Part shown: in pieces, positions 53,335-61,824 of the stretch
How positions within the stretch are numbered: position 1 is the first letter of the stretch
Layout: every line of letters begins with the position of its first letter
Origin: Streptomyces hygroscopicus subsp. hygroscopicus
GTDB lineage: Bacteria > Actinomycetota > Actinomycetes > Streptomycetales > Streptomycetaceae
Assembly (NCBI RefSeq): GCF_030269125.1
Contig: NZ_BSSM01000003.1
Coordinates: 496,001-560,000 of the forward strand
Length of the DNA stretch: 64,000 bases
Reading direction: 5' to 3'
Translations under genes and position numbers: made by a program
The notes under the pieces: generated by a model
Seen by the model: only the letters and a program-made list of their open reading frames with translations
Told to the model about the DNA's origin: nothing
The model's database searches: none

Positions 53335-53360
53335 CGCGGCCTCCTGTGGCTGATATCGAT

Positions 53361-53442
53361 ATTCATCATGATGATTTATCGCTCCGTCCTCTTGACGCCC
53401 GCATGCCGTGGGCGCAACATCAAGATAATCATCATGCTGAAT
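53361..53442. promoter_or_regulatory. Two inverted copies of a GntR-type operator
   Basis: ATTCATCATGATGATTTATC (53361-53380) recurs on the other strand at 53424-53442, where the plus strand reads GATAATCATCATGCTGAAT. The core CATCATGATG is palindromic in the first copy. Sites of this AT-rich kind in very GC-rich DNA, between a FadR-type gene and its neighbour, are typical operators; two copies 63 bp apart could support looping. Confidence 0.68.
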
Positions 53443-53569
53443 TGCCGGCGGGCGCGGCAAGGTCCTGGACCGCCTGGTAGTCGGCGTGATCACCCAGCGT
53501 CGGCGGACGCCCGTCGCGCGTGTTCCTGCGAGTGCTGTCGCCTTCTGCCTCTGAGTTCGGGAGTCACCC

Positions 53570-54412
53570 ATGCGCATCGCCAACCTCTCCGGCCGTCTCG
53601 TCCTGATCCACGACGGCCTGGCCGTCGACGTCGAACGGGCCAGCGACGGCACCTTCCCGGCCGATCCACAGGCCGTCTACGAACGTTGGGAGGAGTTCCG
53701 TTCCTGGGCCGAGCGCGCGGAGCTGCCGGCCGGCGAGCCCTTCGAGCAGGCCGCACTCGGCTCTCCGGTGCCGGCCCCGCGCCAGACCCTCGCGATCGGC
53801 CTCAACTACCGCGACCACGCGGCCGAGTCGGGCTTCACGGTTCCCGAGGGCCTGCCGCCGGTGTTCACCAAGTTCGTCACCAGCATCACCGGTCCCGTCA
53901 CCGAGGTGAAGCTCCCGGCCGACGGGCACACCGACTGGGAGGTCGAGCTGGTGGCGGTCATCGGCCGCCGTGCCGAGGCCGTGCCGGAGGCCGAGGCCTG
54001 GGCGCATGTGGCGGGGCTGACGGTGGGGCAGGACATCTCCGAGCGGGTGGTGCAACTGGCGGGACCGGCACCTCAGTTCAGCCTGGGCAAGTCCCATCCC
54101 GGCTTCGCCCCGATCGGCCCGTGGCTGGTCACGCCGGATGAGTTCGCCAACCGCGACGACCTGGAACTGCGCTGCGCCGTCAACGGCGAGGAGGTCCAGA
54201 AGGGCCGTACCCGCGACCTGATCTTCTCCGTGCCCACGCTGATCGCACGGCTGTCCGCGGTGCTGCCGCTGCTGCCCGGAGACATCATCTTCACCGGAAC
54301 CCCGGCCGGCGTGGGCCTCGGGCGCAATCCGCAGCGCTGGCTGGCGGCGGGGGACGAACTCGTCAGCACCATCGAGGGCATCGGCGAGCTGCGCCAGACC
54401 TTCGTCGCCTGA
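53570..54412 (+). CDS. Fumarylacetoacetate hydrolase (FAH) family protein
   Basis: A 280-residue FAH-fold enzyme, a metal-dependent C-C hydrolase, decarboxylase or isomerase acting on ring-cleavage products. Patterns are IGLNYRDHAAESG (71-83), DWEVELVAVIGRRA with the metal-binding Glu, ISERVVQLAGPAPQFSLGKS and IIFTGTPAGVGLG. ATG 53570 follows GGGAG. It and the next gene have the same leader (GGAGTCACCCATG) and lie 34 bp apart, so they are an operon. With an extradiol-type dioxygenase downstream it probably degrades an aromatic compound. Confidence 0.92.
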   Translation: MRIANLSGRLVLIHDGLAVDVERASDGTFPADPQAVYERWEEFRSWAERAELPAGEPFEQAALGSPVPAPRQTLAIGLNYRDHAAESGFTVPEGLPPVFTKFVTSITGPVTEVKLPADGHTDWEVELVAVIGRRAEAVPEAEAWAHVAGLTVGQDISERVVQLAGPAPQFSLGKSHPGFAPIGPWLVTPDEFANRDDLELRCAVNGEEVQKGRTRDLIFSVPTLIARLSAVLPLLPGDIIFTGTPAGVGLGRNPQRWLAAGDELVSTIEGIGELRQTFVA

Positions 54413-54446
54413 GCACCCACCCGATCGACGGACACAGGAGTCACCC

Positions 54447-55373
54447 ATGGCACTGCACCGTCTGACCTCCATCACCATGGGGGTCCCCAACGTCGCCGAG
54501 ACCGCGGCCTATTACACGGACTTCGGTCTCGCACCGGAAGCCGACGGCTGGTTCGCCACCCGCGACGCCGGCCGTCAGCTGCACATCGTGCACGCGCCCA
54601 CGCGTCGCCTCGTCGAGGTGCGTGTCGGCGCGGACACCCCCGACGATCTGGCCGCCGCCGCCTCCCGCCTGCACCGCCTGGGCGTCGCATCCCGCGTCGA
54701 GGGCACGACGCTGACCGCGTGCGACAGGGCCACGGGCGTCCGCGCGGTCCTGGACGTCGTTCCCCGGCTGGTCCAGGACCCGGTGCCGGCACCCCTGTAC
54801 AACGGCCCCGGCCGCGCCGACCGCACCGGCTCGCGGGCCGCCGGCGTGCTGCGCACGGGCCCGGTGCGCCCCCGCAGGTTAGGGCACGCCGTCCTCGGTA
54901 CCACGGACTTCGAGACCACCACCGCCTTCTTCCGTGACGGGCTCGGCTTCAAGGCCTCCGATTACGTCAAGGACCACGGGGCGTTCCTGCGCTGCTCCAC
55001 CGATCACCACAACGTCTTCGTCATCGCCATGCCCGTCACCTTCCTGCACCACACCTCCTGGCAGGTCGACGACATCGACGACATCGGCCGCGGCGCCTTC
55101 GCCATGCTGGAGGACCACCCCGAGCGGCACGTGTGGGGCCTTGGCCGGCACCACGCGGGGTCCAACTTCTTCTGGTACCTCAAGGATCCGGCCGGGAACT
55201 TCAGCGAGTACTACTCCGACATGGACTGCGTCGTCGACGACCAGCTGTGGACCCCCGAGGTGCTCGAAGGGACCAAGGGCCTGTTCGACTGGGGTCCGCC
55301 GCCCCCGCCGTCCTTCCTCGCCCCCGACGACCTCGCCGCCCTGATGACGGGCTCCCACAGCGCGGTGCGGTAG
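54447..55373 (+). CDS. VOC-type extradiol (catechol 2,3-dioxygenase-like) dioxygenase, with a TTA codon
   Basis: A 308-residue two-domain VOC protein. Metal-ligand positions are visible: His147 (LGHAVL), His201/202 (FLHHTSWQV) and Glu254 (FSEYY), matching extradiol dioxygenases. It would cleave a catechol-like ring meta to the hydroxyls, feeding the FAH-type enzyme encoded just before. ATG 54447 follows CAGGAG. Leu145 is coded by TTA (54879-54881), the rare codon read only by the bldA tRNA in Streptomyces, so expression may be tied to development. The last 40 residues are Pro-rich. Confidence 0.9.
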   Translation: MALHRLTSITMGVPNVAETAAYYTDFGLAPEADGWFATRDAGRQLHIVHAPTRRLVEVRVGADTPDDLAAAASRLHRLGVASRVEGTTLTACDRATGVRAVLDVVPRLVQDPVPAPLYNGPGRADRTGSRAAGVLRTGPVRPRRLGHAVLGTTDFETTTAFFRDGLGFKASDYVKDHGAFLRCSTDHHNVFVIAMPVTFLHHTSWQVDDIDDIGRGAFAMLEDHPERHVWGLGRHHAGSNFFWYLKDPAGNFSEYYSDMDCVVDDQLWTPEVLEGTKGLFDWGPPPPPSFLAPDDLAALMTGSHSAVR

Positions 55374-55413
55374 CCCTCGGCGCACCGCGCCCGCAGGCGG
55401 CTGAGATCGCGCG

Positions 55414-55453
55414 CGCTCCGGTGTCGACCGGCTCGCCGTTCGACACCGGAGCG
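55414..55453. terminator. Long hairpin between the dioxygenase and the small peptide gene
   Basis: CGCTCCGGTGTCGA (55414-55427) pairs perfectly with TCGACACCGGAGCG (55440-55453) across a 12-nt loop. It separates two convergent genes. No T-tract follows, so it may work as a bidirectional terminator of the Streptomyces hairpin type. Confidence 0.68.
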
Positions 55454-55515
55454 TGGCTGTTCCGGCGCGCTTCCGCTCCGCTCCGGGCTCAGTCGCCCCT
55501 CGACGGGAGGGAGAA

Positions 55516-55659
55516 CTACCAGCCGCCGCAGCCGTATTCGCCGCAGTAGCCGGCGGGCTGCACGCTGGCTCCCGTCGTGGTCGTCGCGGCGAAGCTGGAG
55601 GTGGCACCCAGCAGGGTGACACCGATGGCGAGCAGGCATGCGGCGAGTGCACGGCGCAT
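55516..55659 (-). CDS. Tiny secreted Cys-containing peptide
   Basis: A 47-residue product with a clear signal peptide: basic start (MRRALAACLL), hydrophobic core (AIGVTLLGATSSFA) and cleavage after an AFA/FAAT-type site at about residue 26. The mature part is about 20 residues, Thr-rich then GYCGEYGCGGW, with two Cys six codons from each other and a C-terminal Trp. ATG 55659 follows AGGAGTTGATTCCC. It is exported. Possible roles are a surface peptide, signal or precursor; no processing genes are adjacent. Nothing in the window resembles it. Confidence 0.6.
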   Translation of the reverse strand: MRRALAACLLAIGVTLLGATSSFAATTTTGASVQPAGYCGEYGCGGW

Positions 55660-55945
55660 GGGAATCAACTCCTCAGAGAGTTCGGACTGACTGTTCGAGC
55701 TGACCATGCCAAACAGGCGAAAGCAAAAGGAAACGGTCATGGTGCCCGTCCGTGCATGCCGCCTTTCCCGTTTATGTCTGATTGCTGCTCAGTTCGGCGA
55801 AGTGCCGCGCTTTTCCCGTGGGTGTGGCCCGCGCCGTGCCGACGTCGGCCCAGCCCGCGCACGAGCCGATCGTCGGCACCTGGCATCGGAAACCGGTGAG
55901 GCGGGCGACGACACCCGCGCGGGCCGCGTCCGGACCGCGGAGTCG

Positions 55946-56104
55946 TCCTCGACCGGAGCCATCGGCCTGAGCGGTCTGGCAAGGACCGACGACGGCGAGT
56001 GGAGGGTCTTCTCGTTCATCGAGAACGGCGCGACCGCCGATCCCACCGGAACCAAGGACGCGATGGACGGCCCAGCCGCCACCGTGAACGGCTGCTGGGC
56101 CTGA
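55946..56104 (+). pseudogene. Peptidase S13-like (D-Ala-D-Ala carboxypeptidase) C-terminal fragment
   Basis: The frame reads IGLSGLARTDDGEWRVFSFIENGATADPTGTKDAMDG and NGCWA, which resembles the C-terminal end of Streptomyces DacB-type S13 peptidases (SGYARTADG-type, FS..NG patterns). No active-site Ser, SxN or KTG motif precedes it in any frame, so only a fragment remains. The identification is tentative. Confidence 0.45.
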
Positions 56105-56266
56105 GCGGCGCACCGGAACACCTGGTCACCGGCCGGGTGTTCCGGGAACCGCCCGGCAGCGGTGTCACGTCGACGGGAGGGGCGCAGTGAGCGTACGGCG
56201 CCGTCGGCATCCGTGAGGTATGCATGCTGCAGTCATCCAGACCGTCCCGCACCGGATGAGCGACGG

Positions 56267-56297
56267 TGTCCGGCCGCTGTCCGGCCGCTGTCCGGCC
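56267..56297. repeat. Short tandem repeat, 11-bp unit
   Basis: TGTCCGGCCGC occurs at 56267-56277 and 56278-56288, with a partial third unit at 56289-56297. It lies in the gap before the NmrA gene end; it could be a simple replication-slippage repeat or a weak terminator. Confidence 0.5.
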
Positions 56298-56335
56298 CTG
56301 GGCGGCTCCGCGCGGCGGCAGCGTCCGACGGGCCG

Positions 56336-57286
56336 TCAGCCCACAGGGATCTTCGCCACGTTCTCGGTCAGCCAGTCCTCGAAACTGCGCAGCGCCGGGT
56401 TGATCGAACGCAGCCTGCCGAGATCGCGGGCACCGGTGAACTCGCGGTCGAAGTCGCCGTAGTACTGGAACATGTTGGCGATCTCCCGCGCCGCGGGAGT
56501 GTCGAGCGCGCGGAAGGCGTCATAGGGCACGGAGCGAAAACGGACGGGCTCGCCGAGGGCGGCTCCCAGCTTCTCTGCGTACTGCGCGCCGGTGAGGTGG
56601 TCACCGGCCAGACGGATGGTCTCGCCGACGAACCGTTCACCGCCCTTGAGGAGGGCGTGGGCCGTGCGGCCGATGTCGGCGACGTCGACGAGGGCCAGGA
56701 GCCTGCCGTCCTCAAAGGGCATGGTCACCGTCAGCGCACCGTCTTCGGCGCGGCGCGGCGCGAGGGGACCGAGGAAGCCCTGGTAGTACGAGGTGGTGCT
56801 GAGGAACGTGGTGGGCACGCCGGCCCGCCTGAACAGGTGGTTGCCCGCGCCCTTGGCGTCGAAGTGCGGCACGTTGTAGCGGCCTTGGAGCACCGGCATC
56901 CGTTCGTCGTCCAGGGGAAGCAGCTCGCGGGTGTCGTCGAGGGTCGACCAGATGACGTGCCGCAGGCCCGTCGTCTCGGCCGCCCGGACCAGGACGCCGA
57001 TCTCCTCGGTCTCCTTCGCCGCCGAGCCATGCGCCCAGAAGTCGGTGACGAGGAAGGCGCCGTACGCGCCGTCGAACGCCGCGTGCACGGTCGGTTCGTC
57101 ATGGAAGTCGGCCCGGACCACCTCGACGCCGAGCTCGGCGAGTTCCCTGGCGGCGGGCGAACCGGGGTTCCGGGTGAGCGCTCGGACCGTGAACCGCGTG
57201 TCCGGGTCGGAGAGGAGCGACCGTACGAGACCACCGCCCTGCGCGCCTGTGGCGCCGGTCACCGCTATCACTTTCCTGGTTCCCAT
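56336..57286 (-). CDS. NmrA-family NAD(P)-binding protein
   Basis: A 316-residue NmrA-like Rossmann protein. VIAVTGATGAQGGGLVRSLLS (5-25) binds the dinucleotide, RALTRNPGSPAARELAELGVEVVRADFHDEPTV follows as in NmrA/HSCARG proteins, which sense or use NADP. The lack of YxxxK suggests a redox-sensing rather than a dehydrogenase role. ATG 57286 follows GAGGAC at 8 bp. No partner gene is close; 556 bp of apparently empty DNA lie upstream. Confidence 0.88.
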   Translation of the reverse strand: MGTRKVIAVTGATGAQGGGLVRSLLSDPDTRFTVRALTRNPGSPAARELAELGVEVVRADFHDEPTVHAAFDGAYGAFLVTDFWAHGSAAKETEEIGVLVRAAETTGLRHVIWSTLDDTRELLPLDDERMPVLQGRYNVPHFDAKGAGNHLFRRAGVPTTFLSTTSYYQGFLGPLAPRRAEDGALTVTMPFEDGRLLALVDVADIGRTAHALLKGGERFVGETIRLAGDHLTGAQYAEKLGAALGEPVRFRSVPYDAFRALDTPAAREIANMFQYYGDFDREFTGARDLGRLRSINPALRSFEDWLTENVAKIPVG

Positions 57287-57842
57287 GACAGCAGTCCTCA
57301 TCGCCGGGAAGAACATGTGTGGCATGCACCAAGGACGCTAAGCATGGTGTCTCGGCGCGTCAACCGAGGTGGGTGGACGCGTGACGTCCTCCGACCGATG
57401 GTCCGCTTCCTCCCTGGGCCGACCCGGGGGCGCGTCCTGGGAAGTGGTGTACGGAACCCCGCCTGTCAGGGGCCGCTCCGGTCGCACCGGTGACCTCCGG
57501 GCCGAACGTGCTGCCGAGCGGCCGCTGCTGGGCGGGAGAACGCCCGCCCGTGGCGGTGTGACATCGAGGAGACCGCGATCCCCGGGATTTGCCTCCGCAC
57601 ACCGGAGGCGCTCACGGCTCATGGTGCGCGACCAGGCGATGCCTACCGTCGTCGGGGCACCCCCACCTCGTGCCCGCCCGTCAGCCTGCCCTGCGCCGAC
57701 AAGGACGACCATGGCCTCGTACCTCCGTCGAAGACCTCGCGCGCGAAGGCGGGCCCACCCGCATCATGGTGTCGATCCACTGTGCGAGCCTCGGCGAGTC
57801 AAGGATCGACACGGCCCCCCGACTTTGCATAGGAGACACTGG
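57287..57842. other. Gap between NmrA and MDMPI genes
   Basis: I find no gene, RNA or IS remnant that I can support in these 556 bp. Open frames run through but have no start-site or domain support. Promoters of the two divergent genes must lie here. Confidence 0.4.
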
Positions 57843-58760
57843 ATGAAGCTGTCGGAGCGGAGCGGACTTGACACCGGCCCTGAGGTCGTACGTGAAGCCT
57901 TGTTCGTGCTTCGCCGCCGCATGGTGAACCGACTGGAGAAAGTGAAGCCCGAGCAGTGGTCCGCCCCCACTCGGTGTGCTGAGTGGAGTGTGCAGGACGT
58001 GGTGCGCCACTTGGTGGACTTTGGACGCTATGACATCGCAAGGCTCACCGGTAGCAGGGAACTTGCCTTCTACGAAGAACAGGTGTTCGTCCCCAGCCGC
58101 ACACCTACGGCGTGGCTGACTCGGAGTGCGGGGCAGACACCGAAAGAGACATTCGCGGCACTCGCGCGGCTCGGCCACGAGGAGTACGTGAGTTTCGGCG
58201 CCCGCATCGGCCGAGATGACACAGACCTGTCGGGTGCTGTACCCCAACGCCAGGTGCACTGGTCGGTTCGTTCGCTGCACGTGCTGTGGGACGCCTGGTT
58301 GCACGAACGGGATCTGGCGACGGTCTGCGGCCCGGCCGAACCGGAGGACACCGACCTATTTCGTCTGGTCATCGCCTACGGGCTGCTTCTGGCTGCGGCC
58401 GTCGCGGTGAGGACAGGCCCCCTGCCGCACGCCACGGTCCTGCTGGCGGGCGCTCCGGACGCGGCGTACAGAATCGGGGGAGATCTCTGGAATGTCGAGG
58501 TGGAGACGTTGACGGCACAGGACGCCGCTACGGCCGACGGTCCACGACTGGCCGGGACCGTGCATGTGGTGCTCGACAGTCTCGCAGGCCGGGGCGCACC
58601 CCTGGCCGCCGTCCTCTCGGGTCCGGCCCCCGTGCTCGACAGGCTGATGCAGTTCCCCCGTCTCATGGATCCTGAGACCTTCTTGAGCGCAGACGACATG
58701 GGGTGCGGAATCCTCCCGTCCTGCGGGTGCGGATCCCACGCGGTGGCGACCTGTTCGTGA
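57843..58760 (+). CDS. DinB/MDMPI-type (mycothiol-dependent maleylpyruvate isomerase-like) protein
   Basis: A 305-residue protein of the MDMPI/TIGR03083 type. The DinB-like four-helix N-terminus has VNRLEKVKPEQWSAPTRCAEWSVQDVVRHLVDF, the family's W..PT.C..W.V.D...H motif, whose His (here in VVRHLVD) and later His residues (VLWDAWLHERDL) bind a divalent metal. A C-terminal sterol-carrier-like domain (GPLPHATVLLAGAPDAAYRIGGDLWNVEVETLTA) follows. ATG 57843 follows AGGAGA. The protein may use mycothiol; the substrate is unknown. The C-terminal ~30 residues (GCGILPSCGCGSHA) are Cys-rich and unlike the family, hinting at an altered end. Confidence 0.82.
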   Translation: MKLSERSGLDTGPEVVREALFVLRRRMVNRLEKVKPEQWSAPTRCAEWSVQDVVRHLVDFGRYDIARLTGSRELAFYEEQVFVPSRTPTAWLTRSAGQTPKETFAALARLGHEEYVSFGARIGRDDTDLSGAVPQRQVHWSVRSLHVLWDAWLHERDLATVCGPAEPEDTDLFRLVIAYGLLLAAAVAVRTGPLPHATVLLAGAPDAAYRIGGDLWNVEVETLTAQDAATADGPRLAGTVHVVLDSLAGRGAPLAAVLSGPAPVLDRLMQFPRLMDPETFLSADDMGCGILPSCGCGSHAVATCS

Positions 58761-59259
58761 CGGGTCGTGGGACTGGCCGTCGGGTAGCACGACGCCGGGC
58801 GCACCGACCGTCCGGCACCTGGACACCGGGGTGGCCCCGTCGGCCGCTTCCCCAGGGAAGGGCCGTACTGCATGTTCGGCGACAGCGCCGATCAGGTCCC
58901 GCCCGCGACCTGTCCGATCGGCGGCTCCCGGCAGACGTGCCGGAACATCCGGGCACCAACCTGTGGCGCCGTGTCTGCGAGGGGCGGACCTGGCCCAGGT
59001 GACGGGGCATCGGATCCCACCGCGTCTCCGGCGCCGCCCCGGCCATCCGGGTCGCGACCGACTGACGCCGCCCCCACGAGCCTCGCGGCCGTGGGCTCGG
59101 CGGGTGTCACGGATGGCGTAGGAAATTTGCGGCAGGGGCGCCGCGTGCGGGCCCCGCCGGGGTGTGCGACTCACCCCGGACGGGCTCCGGCCCTTGAACC
59201 GTCGCAGCCCGTCCTCGCGTCGCGGGACCCGTCACAGACAGAGCGACTGGGGCTGGAGG
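58761..59259. other. Gap with no recognisable gene
   Basis: About 500 bp without a supported feature. Long open frames are ordinary GC-rich shadows. The stretch ends at an aldehyde-dehydrogenase fragment, so it may be decayed DNA. Confidence 0.4.
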
Positions 59260-59382
59260 CACCCGTTCAGTCCCGCCGTCCTCGTACGGCAGCACGCACA
59301 GCACCGGCCCGAAGATCTCTTCCTGTGCCAGGACGGAACCGTTGTCGACGTCGCAGTCCACACCGAACAGGAAGGCCCTCAC
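59260..59382 (-). pseudogene. Aldehyde dehydrogenase, short internal fragment
   Basis: DVDNGSVLAQEEIFGPVLCVLPYED on the minus strand is the well-known EEIFGPV segment of aldehyde dehydrogenases (near residue 390-400 of the full enzyme). Neither the catalytic Cys and Glu regions nor the C-terminus is present next to it. It is a relic in an otherwise empty 870-bp stretch. Confidence 0.6.
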
Positions 59383-59632
59383 CCGTTCGAGATCACTCAG
59401 CCGAGACCTGGCTCACCCGTCCACAACCTCCCCGGACAGAACACCTAGCGCCGGGCCTGATCGATGTCCGCGCGGCTTGCGGGTCGTCCCGGGCTGCACC
59501 ACAGCATGCAGCCAGCGCCGTCCGTGACCATCATGCTCTCGTTGTCTCTGAACCGGGTGTCTGTGCAGGGGCGGTCTTCAGCGGCTGGAGGTGGCGTGAC
59601 CGCCCTGGACGCGGATCGGGGCAGGCTTCAGG

Positions 59633-60376
59633 TCAGGGGACGAGGACAGTGAGGGAGGTACTGGTGAGCTGGAATCCGAGCTTCTCGTAGAGGTGACGGG
59701 CAGGGTTGGCGTCACTCACCACCAGCGCGATCTCTGTGAGGCCGCAGGCCGCGCCGTCTGCCAACGTCCGGCGAAGGAGCGCAGCGCCGAGGCCGGCATA
59801 GCAGGGGTCCGGTTGGCGGAAGACCGTTGCGATCCAGGGGAGGCCGTCGCGGTTCGTGACGATGACTCCAGCGGTCACATGGTCTGCTTCGTCAACCGCC
59901 AGTGTGCTGCAGGGCATGACCGGGCCCAGCGTTTGGCCAGTCAGCAGCGGGGTCAACTGCGCTTCAAGGGCTTGCTCGTCGCTTCCGTGGTAGTGATCCG
60001 GGTGTTCGGGCGAGAACGCGGCGCGCCACGCTGGAAACAAGTGATGCGCCTGACGAGTGCAGGGCGCGAAGTGGACCCCGTCCGGAAGGCTGATGTTCGA
60101 CCACTCAGGTGGGGGAGGGTCTGAGATCAGGTCGCGCTGCATGCTGTGGGCGTGGCGCATGATGCTCGCGCCGTGCTGGATCAGCTGTTCGCCAAGTTCC
60201 ACGGATCCTGAGACCGCCCATCCGGACATATGGGTGAGGATGGATGGCACGGGATCAGGGCCCACTACCTCGGCCAGGTCGGCCCAGGGATAGCTGTCGC
60301 GAGTGCCTCGGACGTAGGTCAGTACTGGCAGTCCCTCGGGGCCGGTGAGGGTCCGGCGTTGTTCATCGGGAAGCAT
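59633..60376 (-). CDS. GNAT-family acetyltransferase
   Basis: A 247-residue protein with a C-terminal GNAT fold. ADHVTAGVIVTNRDGLPWIATVFRQPDPCYAGLGAALLRRTLADGAA carries the acetyl-CoA-binding region (CYAGLGAALL in place of the R/QxxGxG/A loop), and LVVSDANPARHLYEKLGFQ closes it. The N-terminal 130 residues are not similar to anything I recognise. ATG 60376 or GTG 60379 begins it; no strong ribosome site is visible. Upstream lies the IS5 relic, so promoter origin is uncertain. Confidence 0.82.
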   Translation of the reverse strand: MLPDEQRRTLTGPEGLPVLTYVRGTRDSYPWADLAEVVGPDPVPSILTHMSGWAVSGSVELGEQLIQHGASIMRHAHSMQRDLISDPPPPEWSNISLPDGVHFAPCTRQAHHLFPAWRAAFSPEHPDHYHGSDEQALEAQLTPLLTGQTLGPVMPCSTLAVDEADHVTAGVIVTNRDGLPWIATVFRQPDPCYAGLGAALLRRTLADGAACGLTEIALVVSDANPARHLYEKLGFQLTSTSLTVLVP

Positions 60377-60469
60377 CACTTATGGGTGCCTGTCGATAGA
60401 AAAATCGCTTTCAGTCGCCCTATGCTCCGGTGTTCGACTGGGATGTGCAAGGGAATACGGCTGCTCTGC

Positions 60470-60825
60470 TCAGCAGCTGAACGAGGGCTTCTCCACCCAT
60501 GCAGCGCTTGGGCCGGACCGGGTGAGGCGCCTGGTCACGAGGGTGATCGCAGCCAAGGTGATCAGCGTCTCCGCGCGCTGGATAAGCCTCTCGTAGTCGC
60601 GCGCATGCCCACCGGCGCTCGTCTTCCGTGCCGGCGATTTCCTTGACAGTCGCGATCTCGGCGTGCATGAGGCGGAGGCGGAAGAGGACTTCCTTCCCGG
60701 CTGCGTCGTCGTGATGGGCGGCGGGGGTGACCATGACCAGCAGGGGGCAGACCGCGGGCGGCGACGACGAGGTGGCGCTTGCGGCCGTTGATCTTCTTGC
60801 CCGCGTCGTACTTGCACAAGGGCGA
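60470..60825 (-). pseudogene. IS5-family transposase, C-terminal remnant
   Basis: YDAGKKINGRKRHLVVAARG is the DDE core entry of IS5-type Streptomyces transposases. Other frames continue with LLVMVTPA, EVLFRLRLMHAEI, then DYERLIQRAETLITLAAITLVTRRLTRSGP to a stop at 60470. Several frameshifts, and loss of the segment with the second Asp and Glu, leave it inactive. The N-terminal half is absent. Confidence 0.75.
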
Positions 60826-60903
60826 GGCGGGCCTGGCCGCAGCCGCCGACATTCCGCGAGCGGTCGGCTGGGATGCGGGCCTGGCTCGGCTGGTTGCCTC
60901 CGT

Positions 60904-61410
60904 CTACTCCGGGGTCTCTTGCTCCGCGGGCAGGCTGCGCCTGATCCGATTGACCATGTTGCGGGCATCGGGAACCTGCAGCCTGGGGAACTCGAAGCTC
61001 AACACCCCTTCTTCTGCCACCCCGAGGGAGACCCGGAGCGCCTGCGCTACACCGGTGATCAGTTCCGGCTCGGACACCCAGACGATCCTGTCCAGGGCGA
61101 AGGCGTGCAGCAGCTTCCTTGGTTTGCCGACGACAACGCCCCCGATCGAGAAGACCAGCAAGCGCTGATCGGTGAGCCCAACGATGTACCGCCCCGGGAG
61201 CTGCAGTGCCGCTTCAGGAACATCGGCCCCACCGCGCGTCGTAGCCATCGCCATAGCAGCCGCGCCGGCCACTCCGCCGATCCCGAGCGCACCGCCAACC
61301 ATGGTCTTGCGCACTCCGCCGGTCTTGAAGCCGAGGACGCCGTAGAGCACGCGCTCCGTCGGCAACAGCTCGCCGCCCAAGCGCTTTTCGACCTTGTCAG
61401 CCAGGGTCAT
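60904..61410 (-). CDS. Protein of unknown function with a PH-like fold pattern
   Basis: A 168-residue protein. A short helical start (MTLADKVEKRLGGELLPTERVLYGVLG) is followed by a Gly/Ala-rich hydrophobic stretch (GGALGIGGVAGAAAMAMATT) and then alternating strands (YIVGLTDQRLLVFSIGG; IVWVSEPELITGVAQALRVSLGV; LSFEFPRL). The pattern Tdqrll-f resembles bacterial PH-domain proteins, but I cannot name the family with certainty. It stands alone between an IS5 relic and a fragment of unknown origin. Confidence 0.6.
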   Translation of the reverse strand: MTLADKVEKRLGGELLPTERVLYGVLGFKTGGVRKTMVGGALGIGGVAGAAAMAMATTRGGADVPEAALQLPGRYIVGLTDQRLLVFSIGGVVVGKPRKLLHAFALDRIVWVSEPELITGVAQALRVSLGVAEEGVLSFEFPRLQVPDARNMVNRIRRSLPAEQETPE

Positions 61411-61559
61411 GTGTCGCCCTCCACCCGCCCGTCACCGGCACACGAGGCCATGGATTCTACGCAGGCCCGACGTATGCGATCAATGCCCCTCCACCCCGAG
61501 ACGGTTGATGGCGTTTGGTGGGTAGGGGGCTTGTCGTTCCTCGCGACGTCAGGCCGATC

Positions 61560-61824
61560 TGCCGGCCACCCTGGTCGCGGTGGGCCCGGCCCCGGAGGGG
61601 TTCGACCCGGACCGGCTGCGGGTTCAGGCCAGTGCGCTGCCGGACAAGCGGCGCAGGGTGGTCGCGGCCCACCTGCCGGACCTGGCAGAGGCGTTGGGGG
61701 AGTGGATGTCCCGGCTCTTCGCCGGATACATCGACAAACGGCCGCGCCCGGCCGGGCGGGCCGCAGGCCGACGCGGCGGCCTTCACGGCGCACCTGCACG
61801 CTCGCGGCCGTCGCCTCCCGTGAG
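61560..61824 (+). pseudogene. Fragment of an unidentified conserved protein
   Basis: LVAVGPAPEGFDPDRLRVQASALPDKRRRVVAAHLPDLAEALGEWMSRLFAGYIDKRP, then after a frame change DAAAFTAHLHARGRRLP and a stop at about 61821. It is helical in character, lacks a start codon in place, and looks like the end of a larger gene. I do not recognise the family. Confidence that it is coding-derived is moderate. Confidence 0.4.

Noticed and set aside
55706..55945. N-terminal part of the frame leading into the S13-like fragment
   Set aside because: It has no similarity to the peptidase and lacks any active-site motif, so only the last ~50 codons are taken as derived from that gene.
57369..57842. 158-residue N-terminal extension of the MDMPI gene
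   Set aside because: The family aligns from ATG 57843, which has AGGAGA upstream; the extension is Arg/Pro-rich shadow sequence.
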